Numbered from the stretch's first letter, positions 47,965 to 60,055 are shown. The stretch is DNA of 64,000 nt from Conus ventricosus (GCA_018398815.1 CM031615.1:56489311-56553310), one strand, 5' to 3'. Numbers and translations are program-made. The notes: generated by a model from the letters alone, not told the origin.

Positions 47965-48575
47965 TTAAGTGAAGATTAGGAAATTACAGTAGATAGAATT
48001 ATAGAATGTGGAAGCAAGCACGATTTTTCATCTTGGCCTTGACAATGTTTGAAGAAGAATAACGAAAGAAAAATATATCATGCCCATAGGAGATGTAGGA
48101 TGGCAGAGCACACAACTTTCACCTTTTCTGTGATTGGATGATCACTTTGTTGTGCGTGTGCCTTACCTAAAAAGTTGAACATGTTCAGCTTCCCAAAACT
48201 GGTGAGCATTCACACTTGTGCTGACTTAACTGGATGGTCGCACCTGTTGAATGTCAGAAAAGTGAATATGACAGCAAGCACTCACCTAGAGTGATGAAGG
48301 GTTGAGGACAACAGTTTGTGGGATGGAATGAAGTGGTGGTAGGAGATGTTAGGTAGACTTGCTGTGTAATTTCAACGTAGCATAGAGTCAACACATGAAT
48401 TGACCTGAAATCCTAAAGTAGACATTTATATTTGTTCATGGATGAAGTAAAGAATAATGAAACTGCTTTACAATATGTATATAAGTACATTGGAATTTCT
48501 GAATAGGTGTGTCTTGTTTATGGTGAATCATGTGGGGGGAAAAAGAAAAGAACAACTTTTATGATTGTGTTGCAG

Positions 48576-48715
48576 GTTGTGAACTTGGCGCGACAGCTGA
48601 TCTACTTTGGGTTTTACACGTTCAGCGACTTGCTGCGGTTTGACCAAGACTCTGTTGAGTATTCTGGACTGTGTGCCCGAGACCAATAATCCTCCTCTAC
48701 CCCAACCTGTAGAGG
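48576..48715 (+). CDS. ITPR: ITPR exon: VVNLARQLIYFGFYTFSDLLR...LSILDCV
   Basis: Reads VVNLARQLIYFGFYTFSDLL, R, then after removing one extra T near 48641 LTKTLLSILDCVPETNNPPL, PQPVE. Vertebrates have [20 protein letters not shown]. In phase 0, out phase 1 after correction. Acceptor TTGCAG, donor GTGAGC. Confidence 0.94.
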
Positions 48716-48724
48716 GTGAGCGAG

Positions 48725-48783
48725 TGTGAGGTGTGTGTGTGTGTGTTTGTTTGTGTGTGTTTTTATGTGTGTGTGTGTATGTA

Positions 48784-48845
<62 letters not shown>
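48725..48845. repeat. (GT)n microsatellite directly after the donor
   Basis: GT repeats with a few TTTATG interruptions, starting ~10 bases into the intron. Confidence 0.95.
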
Positions 48846-48846
<1 letters not shown>

Positions 48847-49184
48847 TATTTTTGAGTGCATGCATTTCCACTTCAGAATAGTATTGATCATTAGCTAATC
48901 TGCATGGGGGGAGGAGAGAAAGCTGAGTTTTTTTGTGCAGCAAGCATTTTGCGCTTGTAAAAGAATCTATGGCAATGAGGAAGCTGTCCCTGGCCAAATC
49001 CTGTTGAAAAATCTACTTTAATAAGTAACCAAAAGTGCCTGGAAGAAAAAAGGATTACATTATGCCGGGAAAATGCGCCCAAATTTTTGCATGGAGAAGT
49101 CTTTCTGATGAAGAAGTTATACTTTACAATGTATATGCGAATGTGTGAGCGTATATGTGCATGTACACATGTGCATGTATGGTG

Positions 49185-49186
49185 TG

Positions 49187-49239
<53 letters not shown>

Positions 49240-49240
49240 C
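49185..49240. repeat. (GT)n microsatellite at a splice acceptor
   Basis: A pure GT run ends in TTCAG, the acceptor of the next ITPR exon. No ordinary pyrimidine tract is present. Confidence 0.95.
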
Positions 49241-49242
49241 AG

Positions 49243-49355
49243 GGGAGGAGGTGGAGAAGAGTCTTCTGCCAGTGAGCGTGAGCAGCAAGAAAGTGGACGT
49301 GGAGGAAGACAACCTGGTCATGGACACCAAACTCAAGATCATCGAAATCCTCAAG
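49243..49355 (+). CDS. ITPR: ITPR exon: ...LVMDTKLKIIEILK
   Basis: Intact, in phase 1, out phase 0: (G)EEVEKSLLPVSVSSKKV, DVEEDNLVMDTKLKIIEILK. VMDTKLKIIEIL is diagnostic. The MRSIHGVGE segment found just before this in vertebrates is not seen here or in the preceding intron. Donor GTCAGC. Confidence 0.95.
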
Positions 49356-49380
49356 GTCAGCAGCAGAAGAGAGAGGAGAA

Positions 49381-49520
49381 GGGGGGGGGGGGGGGGGGAT
49401 GGGTGGCATGTTTTGCTTCCTGTCTGTCTCTCACGTTACGTATTAACAGAGGGGAGGGTGGTTAGATGTGTGTGTGTGCGCGTGCGCATGTGTGCGCATG
49501 CATGCTTGCTTGCGTGTGTG

Positions 49521-49566
<46 letters not shown>
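49381..49566. repeat. Poly-G run and GT/GC repeats
   Basis: An ~18-base G run at 49381-49399, then GTGTGCGCGT-type repeats and a (GT)n run to 49566. Confidence 0.9.
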
Positions 49567-49569
<3 letters not shown>

Positions 49570-50455
49570 GGCACTTTTTATTCAGAGACCCATTTTTTCC
49601 CCTGTTGATCTTTGTTTTATTGTCTCAGATATTTTGAAAATAATCTAGGCCTTCTAAATAGACTATTTATAGTAACAAAAATCAGTGTTTGACAAGTAGA
49701 TTTAGAAAAAAAACAGGAACATGCTAAGAATTGGTAAATATCCTAAAGATGTAGAGCATTCTGATTTTGCTTAAGTTATGAATTGTAATCCTGACATTTC
49801 ATGAATGATTTGGCTTTTGGTGAATGACAGCGTGTTTAAAAACACTTTTGAAAATGTGAGGAACCCACTTACTAGTATTTTGAATGTGAGTGAGTGTATG
49901 GGCATATGTGTGTGCATGCATGTGCTTGTGTGTGAGGAAGTGTGAAAAACAGAGTGTGTTTGCATGTGTGTGTGTGAGTGTGTGTGCATTGTTAATTAGA
50001 GAGCGACAGAGATAGAGACTAAAGAAACGAGAAAGGCAGAGAAAAAACATTTCCTCATTCATCTGTTTACACTCTCTCTCTGATGGTTGTCAGAATTCTT
50101 CGTTCGGAAATTTTTGATGCGCAAATGCCCGCTTGTGTGTATCTTCCCTCATCTCCCCTCCACCCATCCCACCTCTACCCCCGGCCCCCTCTCAATCCTC
50201 TCCCTTCCCTTTGTTTATGGGCAGCAGGTGCGTAAACATGGAATTGTTTGTTCTTGTTCTCTGTTTTGTTAAGAGGCAGGTGCGGACAAGCTGAGGCAAT
50301 GACTGACCGTTATTTATCATCCCTCACACTCTCTCTTTCCTTCTCTCACTCGTTCACAAACAGACTTGAATGGGGAGGCTGAAATCTTTAGCTGTCTGTC
50401 TGTGTGTTTCTCTCTTTGTATCTGTTTTTTTGTTGTTGTCTTTCTGTCTCTCTGA

Positions 50456-50518
50456 CAGCCCTGATATGGCCCTTTACGGTCGGCTGGGCTATAAGCAACA
50501 TTATCTTATCTTATCTTC
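50456..50518 (+). mobile_element. Truncated LINE 3' end with TTATCT tail
   Basis: CCCTGATATGGCCCTTTACG, GTCGGCTGGGCTATAAGCAA, CATTATCTTATCTTATCTT: the 3' terminus of the large LINE family of this window, cut to ~60 bases. Confidence 0.8.
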
Positions 50519-50544
50519 TGTCTCTCTGTCAGTCTCTTCTCATT

Positions 50545-50575
50545 CTGTATGTGTGTGTGTGTGAGAATGAGAGAG

Positions 50576-50629
<54 letters not shown>

Positions 50630-50700
50630 TGTGTGCATATACATGCATGCGTGCATGCAGGCGTGTGTGTCTGCATACGTATTTGCGTGTGTGTTAGTTG
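50545..50700. repeat. (GT)n microsatellite
   Basis: GT repeats, then GCAT/GCGT-rich sequence. Confidence 0.9.
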
Positions 50701-52028
50701 TAAGTCTCTATCTTCGTTTAAATCCCCATCTGTTTGTGTCTTCCTGTTTTCCAAAGTTTGATGCTAAATACATAGATGGGCTGCAGTCCAGTGTATCAGT
50801 TCCTTTCTTGGCAAAGGCATTTATAAACTATTTATAAGCAGGCTTCAGTCCTGTGTAAATCTTTCTTTTGCCAAAACCCTTCGCATGCTAGCAGCTATCA
50901 ACAATATTTGAAGTAGCAGTTCGCCGTATTGCAAATATTGTTGGGGTGTGGATGTAATTTTTGTTGGATTAGAACAGTTCATAAGACCAGACACTAGGGT
51001 CGCGGTTTTGCAATGTCAGCACAGTTTGGCAAAACAAAAAACCGAAAAAACAAACAAACCGAAAAGCAGACGAATGAAAACCAAACAGGCAAAAAACAAT
51101 AACGAAAGTTGCATTCCTCTTCCTAGTTGTCTTTTACCATCTCCCTCCCACTTCTTTATCTGCCCATCGCCCAAATAAAAGAAAAATACTAGGTAACGAG
51201 CTAATAAAGAAATAAACCAAATGAGCAGAAAAAAAAAACCTGGTTCAATATTTAATCGGCTTGTTTCTCGACTTGATATTTATGTGATCACCGTATTCGG
51301 TGGTTTTTCTTTCCTTCTTTTTTTTATTTTTAAAAAAGAGTGCCATGTAGACTGGATGATTGTTGAAAGAGAAATGTAAATTCAAATCACATTTGGTTTT
51401 CTGTAGGATTCTAGTGGATGTAGATGGCTGTGTATGCATCTGTGTGTTGTTCAAGTTTATAACTGAGCATTATGGTTGCTTACCTGCTTTCTGAAAATCC
51501 AGAATTGATCCGAAAGACGATGCTGACTCTTTTCTTGGTCCTCTCACATACTGCCACTTAAGTTAACGATGAGTGTAAATGTACCAACAGTACCAGAATT
51601 ACTCTCTGAGCTGTCAGTATCAAATTATGCAACACCTGGGCTGCTAAATGGTCAACAGTCGAGTCAGATGGACAGTTCCCAGTCTCTTGCACTCATTGTC
51701 AGACGCAATGTCTGCTTGAAGAAAAAGAATTGAAAACCTTTTTTTTGAATTAACCATTTTGAAAATGGTTGCCAGTTTTACTTTGGCAGAAACCTTCATA
51801 TGCTGCATCTTTACACTCAAAAATTCCCAAATGACCCGAATAGGAACAAAATGTAGGGCAAATGTCTATGGGCAGAAGAAGATGGAAAAAGTATTCTGGT
51901 AACGACACAGGGGTGTTCGTGTTGTGAGAAGGCTACATACAATAAAGTAAGTGCACCACTCGGCAAGGACCCAGTTTGGAAACTGTAGACCTGTCAGACA
52001 AGTTAATGGGGATGTGATATGTGCACAG

Positions 52029-52134
52029 TTCATCCTGAACGTTCGGCTGGATTACCGCATCACCTGCCTCCTGTCCATCTTCAAGAGGCAGCATGACGGG
52101 GATGGGGCACCTCAGGAGTCCTCCACGGCTCCAG
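52029..52134 (+). CDS. ITPR: ITPR exon: [20 protein letters not shown]
   Basis: Intact, in phase 0, out phase 1: [35 protein letters not shown]. Vertebrates have [20 protein letters not shown]. Acceptor GTGCACAG, donor G|GTAATT. Confidence 0.96.
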
Positions 52135-52206
52135 GTAATTCTTTCTTCTTTTTGCAAGGTTGAAGAAACAACAATGTTAGACCACAGACATACAACTCTT
52201 ATTTAA

Positions 52207-52436
52207 CCCTTTCGCTGACAGAAGATTTAGAATGGCAAAATGGCAGCTGGTAGTGTGAGGGTGGATCCTCAGGGATTTTTTTTCCCTTTTCAAAATTTAT
52301 TTTTTTACATGAAATAGTATTGAGAATGTTATGAATGTTAGAAGCCTGCTGTCCATGCTTTTCCTTTCAAAGAATTGTTCTAAACCATTGTGTGGTTGTA
52401 AGTCAAGCACAGGCATTATGGAAGATAGTTCAAAGG
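52207..52436. mobile_element. Candidate TTAA-flanked MITE
   Basis: TTAA at 52203-52206 then CCCTTTCGCTGACAG, and AGTTCAAAGG then TTAA at 52437-52440. The left end resembles the piggyBac relic's CCCTTTGCCTGCTG. It is 230 bases and non-coding. Confidence 0.35.
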
Positions 52437-53077
52437 TTAAAAAATGTGCATTTTCTTTCTTAACTCCGGTGACAGGTGTTGAGAATTAAGAGCATACATG
52501 GTTCAGGTGGATACTTAAGATGCTTCTTTTATGAGCTGTTCTCTTCATTTTTGAGCCAGGTCTAGCAAGTCTACAGAGCTTCCAGACATGGTAAGGCAGT
52601 AGCTTCCTTTGGTAAAACACACTAGAAATTTTGTTAAAGATCTTCTTTCTTCTGTGAAATCTTAGATGTGACTAAGGGTAAAGGTCCAGACAGAAAGGGG
52701 AACACCGCGTTATGTGGCGTCAATTGCCGTGAGTGTTGGTCATCATAAACAGTTATAAGAAAAAATCAACAACCATTTTTTCCCCCCTTTTGCATTTTTG
52801 CAGCTGGCCAAGATAGACTGTGGTGTGATCCACTTTGAATGACGATTACTGTCCCACAACAGCTGTATTTGGTACGGAAAAACATGAAAATTGATGGCCG
52901 TTGTCGGTGTTACGGTTGTTGATGGCATGTTGCTGAAAAGAAAAAGAAAGAAAAAGCCCTCACCTCTGAAACAAATGAGAGCGTCGTCTTTCTACAGGTG
53001 GACAAATCTGATGGCAGATTGGAAGTTGTAACTGACTTACTGAGAGCAGGTGTGGATAGGAAAGAGACTTAACAGAG

Positions 53078-53935
53078 AGGGAGTCAATAGAAAGCTCTAA
53101 ATGGATAAGGGAGTCAACAGAAAGCTCTAAATGAATAAGGCAGTCAATAGAAAGCTCTAAATGGATAAGGGAGTCAACAGAAAGCTCTAAATGGATAAGG
53201 GAATCAACAGAAAGCTCTAAATGGATAAGGGAGTCAATAGAAAGCTCTAAATGGATAAGGCAGTCAATAGAAAGCTCTAAATGGATAAGGGAGTCAACAG
53301 AAAGCTCTGAATGGATAAGGGAGTCAACAGAAAGCTCTAAATGGATAAGGGAATCAACAGAAAGCTCTAAATGGATAAGGAGTCAATAGAAAGCTCTAAA
53401 TGGATATAGGAGTCAACAGAAAGCTCTAATGGATAAGGGAGTCACAGAAAGCTCTAAATGGATAAGGGAATCAACAGAAAGCTCTAAATGGATAAGGGAA
53501 TCAACAGAAAGCTCTAAATGGATAAGGGAATCAACAGAAACCTCTAAATGGATAAGGGAGTCAATAGAAAGCTCTAACATGGATAAGGGAGTCAACAGAA
53601 AGCTCTAAATGGATAAGGGATCAACAGAAAGTCTAAATGGATAAGGAGTCAATAGAAAGCTCTAAATGGATAAGGGAATCAACAGAAAGCTCTAAATGGA
53701 TAAGGGATCAAGTAGGAAAGCTCTAAATGGATAAGGGAATCAATAGAAAGCTCTAAATGGATAAGGAGTCAACAGAAAGCTCTAAATGGATAAGGGAATC
53801 AACAGAAAGCTCTAAATGGATAAGGGAGTCAATAGAAAGCTCTAAATGGATAAGGGAATCAAAGAAAGCTGATAAATGGATAAGGGAGTCAATAGAAAGC
53901 TCTAAATAAATAGGATAAGGAATCAGCAGAAACTT
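53078..53935 (+). repeat. 30-bp minisatellite, ~29 copies
   Basis: Unit GGATAAGGGAGTCAACAGAA then AGCTCTAAAT, with G/A and C/T variants (gagtcaa/gaatcaa; acag/atag). Intronic, not touching an exon. Confidence 0.95.
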
Positions 53936-54309
53936 AAAAGATAAGTGGATAACAGAATCCCTATATTAAGGGAAAAAGAAAGCTTAATGGAATAAATGAT
54001 GGGCAATAGAAATGTCTAAATGATAACTAGGTGCCAAGATTACAATGTGGAGACTTAGAAGAAGTTGGTAGAAATCCGCTTTAAGTTTGTGCACACTTTG
54101 AATATATTGATGCTGTTTCATGAGAAGAAAAATTGGTTTTGACTTGCATTTTTTGTCTTAAAGAATTGTTGCAAAATTTTGATTTAGTTTGGTCTTGATT
54201 TTTACTTAATCTGTTCCTGATGGAATGTTTAGGGGAGGTATGTTGTGGATCCGCAGATAGTTGGACATCTTGAAATTGACTGCCATAGAAGTTTCAATTC
54301 TTCTTACTT

Positions 54310-54991
54310 CATTCTGTTTGTCCCTATATCCACCTGAACCTGGTGTGCTTTGTATGTTGGACAGGTGTTCTTTATTTCATCTGTTTGTGCTTGTATCCAC
54401 CTGAACCTGGTGTACTTGTGTGTTGGACAGGTGTTCTTTATTTCATTCTGTTTGTGCTTGTATCCACCTGAACCTGGTGTACTCTGTGTGTTGGACAGGT
54501 GTTCTTTATTTCATTCTGTTTGTGCCTGTATCCACCTGAACCTGTGTACTCTGTGTGTTGGACAGGTGTTCTTATTTATTCTGTTTGTGCCTGTATCCAC
54601 CTGAACCTGGTGTACTCTGTGTGTGTTGTGTGAACGGTTATGTGTGTTACTGTTTATTTCATTCTGTTTGTGCCTGTATCCACCTGAACCTGGTGTACTC
54701 TGTGTGTTGGACAGGTGTTCTTTATTTCATTCTGTTTGTGCCTGTATCCACCTGAACCTGGTGTACTCTGTGTGTGTGTTGGACATGTGTTCTTTATTTC
54801 ATTCTGTCTGTGCCTGTATCCACCTGAACCTGGTGTACTCTGTGTGTTGGACAGGTGTTCTTTATTTCATTCTGTCTGTGCCTGTATCCACCTGAACCTG
54901 GTGTACTCTGTGTGTTGGACAGGTGTTCTTTATTTCATTCTGTCTGTTGCCTGTATCCACCTGAACATTGTGTTCTCTGTGTGTTGGACAG
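54310..54991 (+). repeat. ~68-bp minisatellite of splice-acceptor copies
   Basis: About ten units containing TATCCACCTGAACCTGGTGT, ACTCTGTGTGTTGGACAG then GTGTTCTTTATTTCATTCTG. Each has TTGGACAG|GTG. The last is the genuine acceptor of the exon at 54992 (TTGGACAG|GTGGTCTGG). Unit length varies from 66 to 74. Confidence 0.95.
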
Positions 54992-55046
54992 GTGGTCTGG
55001 ATCTGGAGAGCATTGCCACACAGGCTGAAGACATCTTTGGTGGCAG
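54992..55046 (+). CDS. ITPR: ITPR exon: GLDLESIATQAEDIFGG
   Basis: Small intact exon, in phase 1, out phase 2: (G)GLDLESIATQAEDIFGG. It corresponds to ALDFEHIEEQAEGIFGG of vertebrates. Donor AG|GTGAGT. Confidence 0.94.
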
Positions 55047-56074
55047 GTGAGTTTGTCACACCTTGGTGACATCGCTTTTCATCAGTTCTTGCAGAGCAGA
55101 CTGCCTGACCCCTCAGATGGTAGAGATGGTGTGTGATGTTTTACACCTGGCCGAGAAATGAAACGAATTTATAGCAAAACTGGAACGTCCCTCAGGAGAG
55201 CTAGGTATGGACCAAGGTCAAAGGGATCCTTGATGTGCCTTTTGAATTGGTTCTTGGATGAAACTGAAATTCGTTTTTCCCACTTGGGGAGTTAATGGTT
55301 GCCATGGACAGAGTTACTCCAGTTTTTCAAAGAGGACATGAAAAATACAAGACATTAACAGTTTTTATTACTTGAAAATCTAATATTCCTCAAGTTAAAT
55401 TACTGTGTGCATTGTTATCAGTTCATAGCTGTATCTCCAGTTCCAGTTTTTGCGTAATCAAGAGTTGCAACATTCTTTACCAAGGGGATCTTGGATCTGC
55501 CATTTAATCCTGATCCCCACCAGCATTTAATGATTTTTGTCTTTGAGCTACATTCCTTATTTCCTCCAAAGTTTTGTTAAAATGATTGCAGTAGTTCTGA
55601 TGTCTTGCTGACAGGAAAACAGAAATACGAATCTGTAGATGTGGATAGAAACACAACCTCTATGATGGAGGCTTTAACCGAGGGGATTAACATACAGGTG
55701 AATGGTGAAAGGATGGAAGAATAATGCCTTTGGGGGGATTATGCTTTAAACTGCACACAATCTGCTCTGAGAATCTAATTTTGTTATGTTTTAAAAAAAT
55801 TTTTTCTTCTTTTTGACGTCGGCACACCAGTGAAGTTGTGTTGAGATGTTCAGAACTATGCACAAGAAACTTGCAGTGTTGTGAGGCCTCTGTGAACAAA
55901 TTCTGAGCGTTTTAAAAAAAATGTTTAAAAAAAAAAAAGAATTTGTTCCTTATTTTTTTTCAAACTTCACTTTTCACTTTTGTTTAATTCATCAGGTGTG
56001 TGGAACAGAAGTGATTACGGTTGTCTAGTTTCATGTATATATATATGTATATATACATGTATATATATGAATGT

Positions 56075-56102
56075 CATGACCAGATATATATATCTGGTCA
56101 TG
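56075..56102. repeat. Perfect 28-bp palindrome
   Basis: CATGACCAGATATA followed by its exact reverse complement, next to a TATA-rich (ATATGTATATAC) stretch. Confidence 0.9.
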
Positions 56103-56924
56103 ATGTTCTGATACATGAGCTGTCTCCCTCTCCACCACAATTCTCCTTAAATGCTCCATTTATTTTAACCCCTCTTGTCCAACTTTGGTTGGACATGCTC
56201 TATGTGTGGATCTATTTTAAGTTTACACGTAGACTCTCATAGCTTTGATGTTGTAGTCTGGCCTGAATAGATTCACATGCCTTTTTTTAAAACCTCGACA
56301 AGCTGGTGTCTTGAGTTTATGGAGGGGAGAATAGAGAGATACAAGTTCTATTAGCCATAAGCTTTCAAGGTCCAGTGTTTCCCTGAGCGAGATCTGTATG
56401 TAGATTATGACAGGTGTGTGTGTGTGAGTGTTTTATGTGTGTGTGTGAGTGTTTACTGTGTGTGTGTGTCTGTGTGTGTGTGTTTCTTCACATTTATCTC
56501 TTATACTTATCCTCCTCACACGCTTCTCTCTGCCTCTGTCTACCCATTTTGTCTTGTGCCGTTTACATACAGGCCACTCCTTTCACACCCACATGGGTGC
56601 CACTCTTCCGTCTGGGTGACTGAAATTCGTTTTCTTGGCAAGGCCCCAGACGGAAATTCCGTTTTTCAAGTTTTGTTATTCCCCCCCAAAAGTTTTTTTT
56701 TTGAAAAACAGTTGAATCGGCAGTATTATGACCGAGGCAGCACTGTAGCAGACAACTGGAAATGAGGAAGCGCTCTCTATCGTTGAAGACAACACAGTGA
56801 TCTTTGTTCGCCTACGTCCCACCATTGTGCTGGTGGAAGAAGTTTTACAGTTAGGCCCCTGGACCCCTGCCTCATTTTCAGTTTTTTCAGATTTTCAAAG
56901 TGTCACCCTTGCACCCATTCTTAT

Positions 56925-57347
56925 CATGTAAAGGTGAAGGAAGCTCTATGTTGCATTCCATGTCGTGTACCACTCACAGTGAAACATGTTATTTTGGAGT
57001 GTGCTGTAAATTGTTCAGGTGTCGCATCATGCAACACAGTGTTGCATGATACGACACATGAACAATTTACAGCAGACTTCATGAAAACCTTGTTCAGAGA
57101 TGTCCCACCTGATGTGATCATTGAGTTTCTGAAAGAGATTAACATTTTTCATGTAAGGGTTTACGGAAGAAAGATTTTTAACAAAATTTTCGGTGTCTTT
57201 TTAGAAGGTGTATTTTAAAGGGTTGTGTGAATGAGGTTTTTTTCTTGTTTTTAATGACTTGTGGGTTGACTTCAACGCGGTGACAGCCCCGAAGTGGCCC
57301 TTTGAGGTTGGCTGGGCTGTAAGCAACATTACCTTACCTTACCTTAC
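56925..57347 (+). mobile_element. 5'-truncated LINE 3' fragment with an internal hairpin
   Basis: The + strand reads CIPCRVPLTVKHVILEC, then DVPPDVIIEFLKEINIFH, the C-terminal end of the I/Jockey-type LINE. A 3' UTR and an ACCTTACCTTACCTT tail follow, ending just before the next exon. Bases 57003-57037 and 57039-57073 form a near-perfect inverted repeat that is not in the larger copy. Confidence 0.85.
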
Positions 57348-57372
57348 CTCTGTCCACCCCTCTCTGCCTCAG

Positions 57373-57538
57373 CGCGGAGACGGCAGAGCTGGACCTGGAC
57401 GGTCAGGGGGGCAAGATGTTCCTGAGGGTGCTGCTGAACCTGGTGATGCACAACTACCCCTCCCTGGTGTCCGGCGCCCTGCAGCTGCTCTTCCGACACT
57501 TCTCCCAGCGCCAGGAGGTGCTGCAGGCCTTCAGACAG
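57373..57538 (+). CDS. ITPR: ITPR exon: [14 protein letters not shown]...[22 protein letters not shown]
   Basis: Intact, in phase 2, out phase 0: (S)[55 protein letters not shown]. Nearly identical to vertebrate receptors; part of the second armadillo (regulatory) region. Acceptor GCCTCAG, donor GTGCGA. Confidence 0.97.
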
Positions 57539-57974
57539 GTGCGAACCCCCCCCCCCCCCCCCCCCTCCCGGCCAGGTAGAACGACGGAATGGGTCGGGTA
57601 CAGGTGTCTGGGGTCATGTGGAATTTTTAGATCAGGGCGAAGTTTGGCTGAATAGATGCAGATTGTGTGGGATGTAGCGGATTTGCGAAAGAGAGCTGAG
57701 GGAATCAAGTAAGTAGTCTTGTGTGAAGCGGACCAAGGTAGCACAGTGATATTTAGAGTTTACTATGTTGGTGTTTATGTTATATTTTTTTTCAAGAGCA
57801 GCGATGATCCAGCTCTGAAATAGTTGTTTCATCATACTTTACTGAAGGTATGGTTGCTGAACTTAACTAAAAGCGATGATCTGGCAGCCCCCAATCTCCA
57901 TCTTCCCCTTCTCTCTGTTCTGTGACCTTTCACCCCATCTTTAGTGAGTCACATAGGCGTGTGCAACCACATGT

Positions 57975-58193
57975 GCATACAGACAACACACACACGCACG
58001 CATGCACACACGCATGCACGTGTGCACACACACAGACATACACACACCACACGCACACACACCACACACGCACACAAAGTCAAGCTCACACACAGACTTA
58101 GAGAAGAGAGAGACAGACAGACACACACCACACACACACACACACGCACACACATAAAGTCGCGCTTGCACACAGACTAAGAGAGAGAGAGAG

Positions 58194-58259
<66 letters not shown>

Positions 58260-58379
58260 CACACACACAAAGTCGAGCTTGCACACAGACTGAGAGAGAG
58301 AGAGACACATACACACGCATGCACACACGCACGCACGCACGCACGCACACTCTCACACACGCACACACACACACACACG

Positions 58380-58410
<31 letters not shown>

Positions 58411-58430
58411 CACACACACACACACACACT
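57975..58430. repeat. CA-rich microsatellite cluster
   Basis: Several CA runs separated by three similar blocks (AAAGTC.AGCTTGCACACAGA and GAGAGAGAGACAC), so a larger unit has itself been repeated (~58075, 58155, 58268). Confidence 0.9.
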
Positions 58431-58479
58431 CATCAATAATGGTTTTTTTTCAATTGTGTTGTTCGTGATGTGGCCACAG

Positions 58480-58664
58480 GTCCAGCTGCTGGTGTCGTCC
58501 AGCGATGTGGAGAACTACCGCCAGATCAAGCAGGACCTGGACGAACTGCGCCTCCTGGTGGAGAAGTCGGAGCTGTGGGTGTATAAGAGCAAATACAGCG
58601 ACGGCAGCAAGAAGAAGAAAAAAGCCAACAGCGGTGGGGGTGGGGAGAGGATGGTGATGAAAAG
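58480..58664 (+). CDS. ITPR: ITPR exon: [24 protein letters not shown]...SELWVYKSK
   Basis: [60 protein letters not shown], (K). In phase 0. The donor could be AAAAG|GTGGGT at 58665 (phase 2) or ATG|GTGATG at 58653 (phase 0). The next exon needs phase 0, so either the earlier, weaker donor is used or a base is wrong. The C-terminal lysine/glycine tail is in a variable region of the family. Confidence 0.92.
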
Positions 58665-59037
58665 GTGGGTCGGTCAGTCTAAGCTTGTGTGTGTGTGTAT
58701 GTTTGTATGTATGTATATGTGACACAGAGAGAGAGTGGTGGTGTATGAGAGAGAGAGAGTGTGCGTGTGTATGTGTGTGTGTGCGTGCGTGCATGTATGT
58801 ACTTGTGTTTGTGTTTTTTAAAATTTTGTTCCTTTTTCCGTAAAAGTAGTTGTAATAGGGGAGTAGTGGGAGGTAATTAGACTTGACAAAAAAAGAAAAA
58901 AAAGAGAGATGAATGCCATACTTTGTGGGAAAGGAGAAGAGAGAGAGAAGAGAGAGGAGAGAGAGAGAGAGAGAATGAAGTATGTGTGAACGAGAGAGGG
59001 GGCGGGGAGACAGAGTGTGGAGAAAGGAAGAGGAGAG

Positions 59038-59056
59038 GGGGGGGGGGGGGGGGGGA
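59038..59056. repeat. Poly-G run
   Basis: About 17 G residues following a GA-rich stretch (58920-59035). Confidence 0.9.
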
Positions 59057-59746
59057 GGGGCGATAACTGAGAAAATACTGTTTGAAAGGAGAAACAAACG
59101 GTTATCGGTACCAACATACACAGTATTGTTTGTGGGTTTGTCGGTGTAGCCACCTGTCCCTCCCCCTGCATTAGAAAGGAATGGGAAATAGAACACGTGA
59201 ACTCGCATTTTAGGGTAATTTTTTAAATCATGCTTTGAGATCTTCCTCTGTTTGTCCTTTGCCTTTCGCGCCTTGACCGTTCCATGGTAACTTATGTTTA
59301 TTGTCAGTGTATGCTTAACGCGATTTATGGAATGAAGCTTATCCAACTGAAATTCAGCTTGTAATCTGCAGTGTGATAAAGATATTAAAACACACAAAAA
59401 TGAGAGTGATGTCAGCATCTTCGTAACCTTGCTCATAAATCTTCATTGGGCTCTTCTATGCTGTGCCCGCAGTGACTGTAACTTGAGAGTTATCTGCCTT
59501 CGTAGATGTTAAAGATGAGAGTGCAGTGGCAGTTGGCTGAAGAAAGTGGACTTTTCCCACAAATGATCATGCTATTGAAAAAGCTGTTCAGTGGGATGGG
59601 AAGGGGTCTGCTATGCAGAGTAAATGGAGAACTTGGACAGAAGCAAGAACTAGAAAGAATTGAAGGGGGAGCAAGTGAAGGCCGAGAGATGTTCTGTTCC
59701 ACTAGGTTGGATTTTATGCTGTTGTAATTTTGTCTTGCTCTGCCAG

Positions 59747-59803
59747 GAGGAGAAAGGCAAAGAAAAAAGCGAAAAGAAGAAGAAATCACAGTCTTCATCT
59801 TGG
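59747..59803 (+). CDS. ITPR: Candidate ITPR lysine-rich micro-exon
   Basis: 57 bases between TGCCAG and GTATGT, reading EEKGKEKSEKKKKSQSSSW in phase 0 to 0. It lies between two certain ITPR exons, in the region where vertebrate receptors carry variable, charged and alternatively spliced sequence. A multiple-of-three length makes it a possible cassette exon. Low complexity keeps confidence modest. Confidence 0.5.
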
Positions 59804-59924
59804 GTATGTTATGCCATTCTTTATGTGAGTGCGCATGGATGGGTGCGTGTGCGTGTTTGGACATCTTTGTCTGATTGTGAGCTAGGGATCATGTTGCTGT
59901 ATAACAGGCGAACGTGCGGGTGGC

Positions 59925-60012
59925 ACACACCACACACACGACCACACACACCACGCACCACACACGACGCACAGCACACCACGACCGCACACACACACAC
60001 ACACTCACACAC

Positions 60013-60055
<43 letters not shown>
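59925..60055. repeat. CA-rich microsatellite
   Basis: ACCACACACGACGCAC-type and pure CA repeats. Confidence 0.95.
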
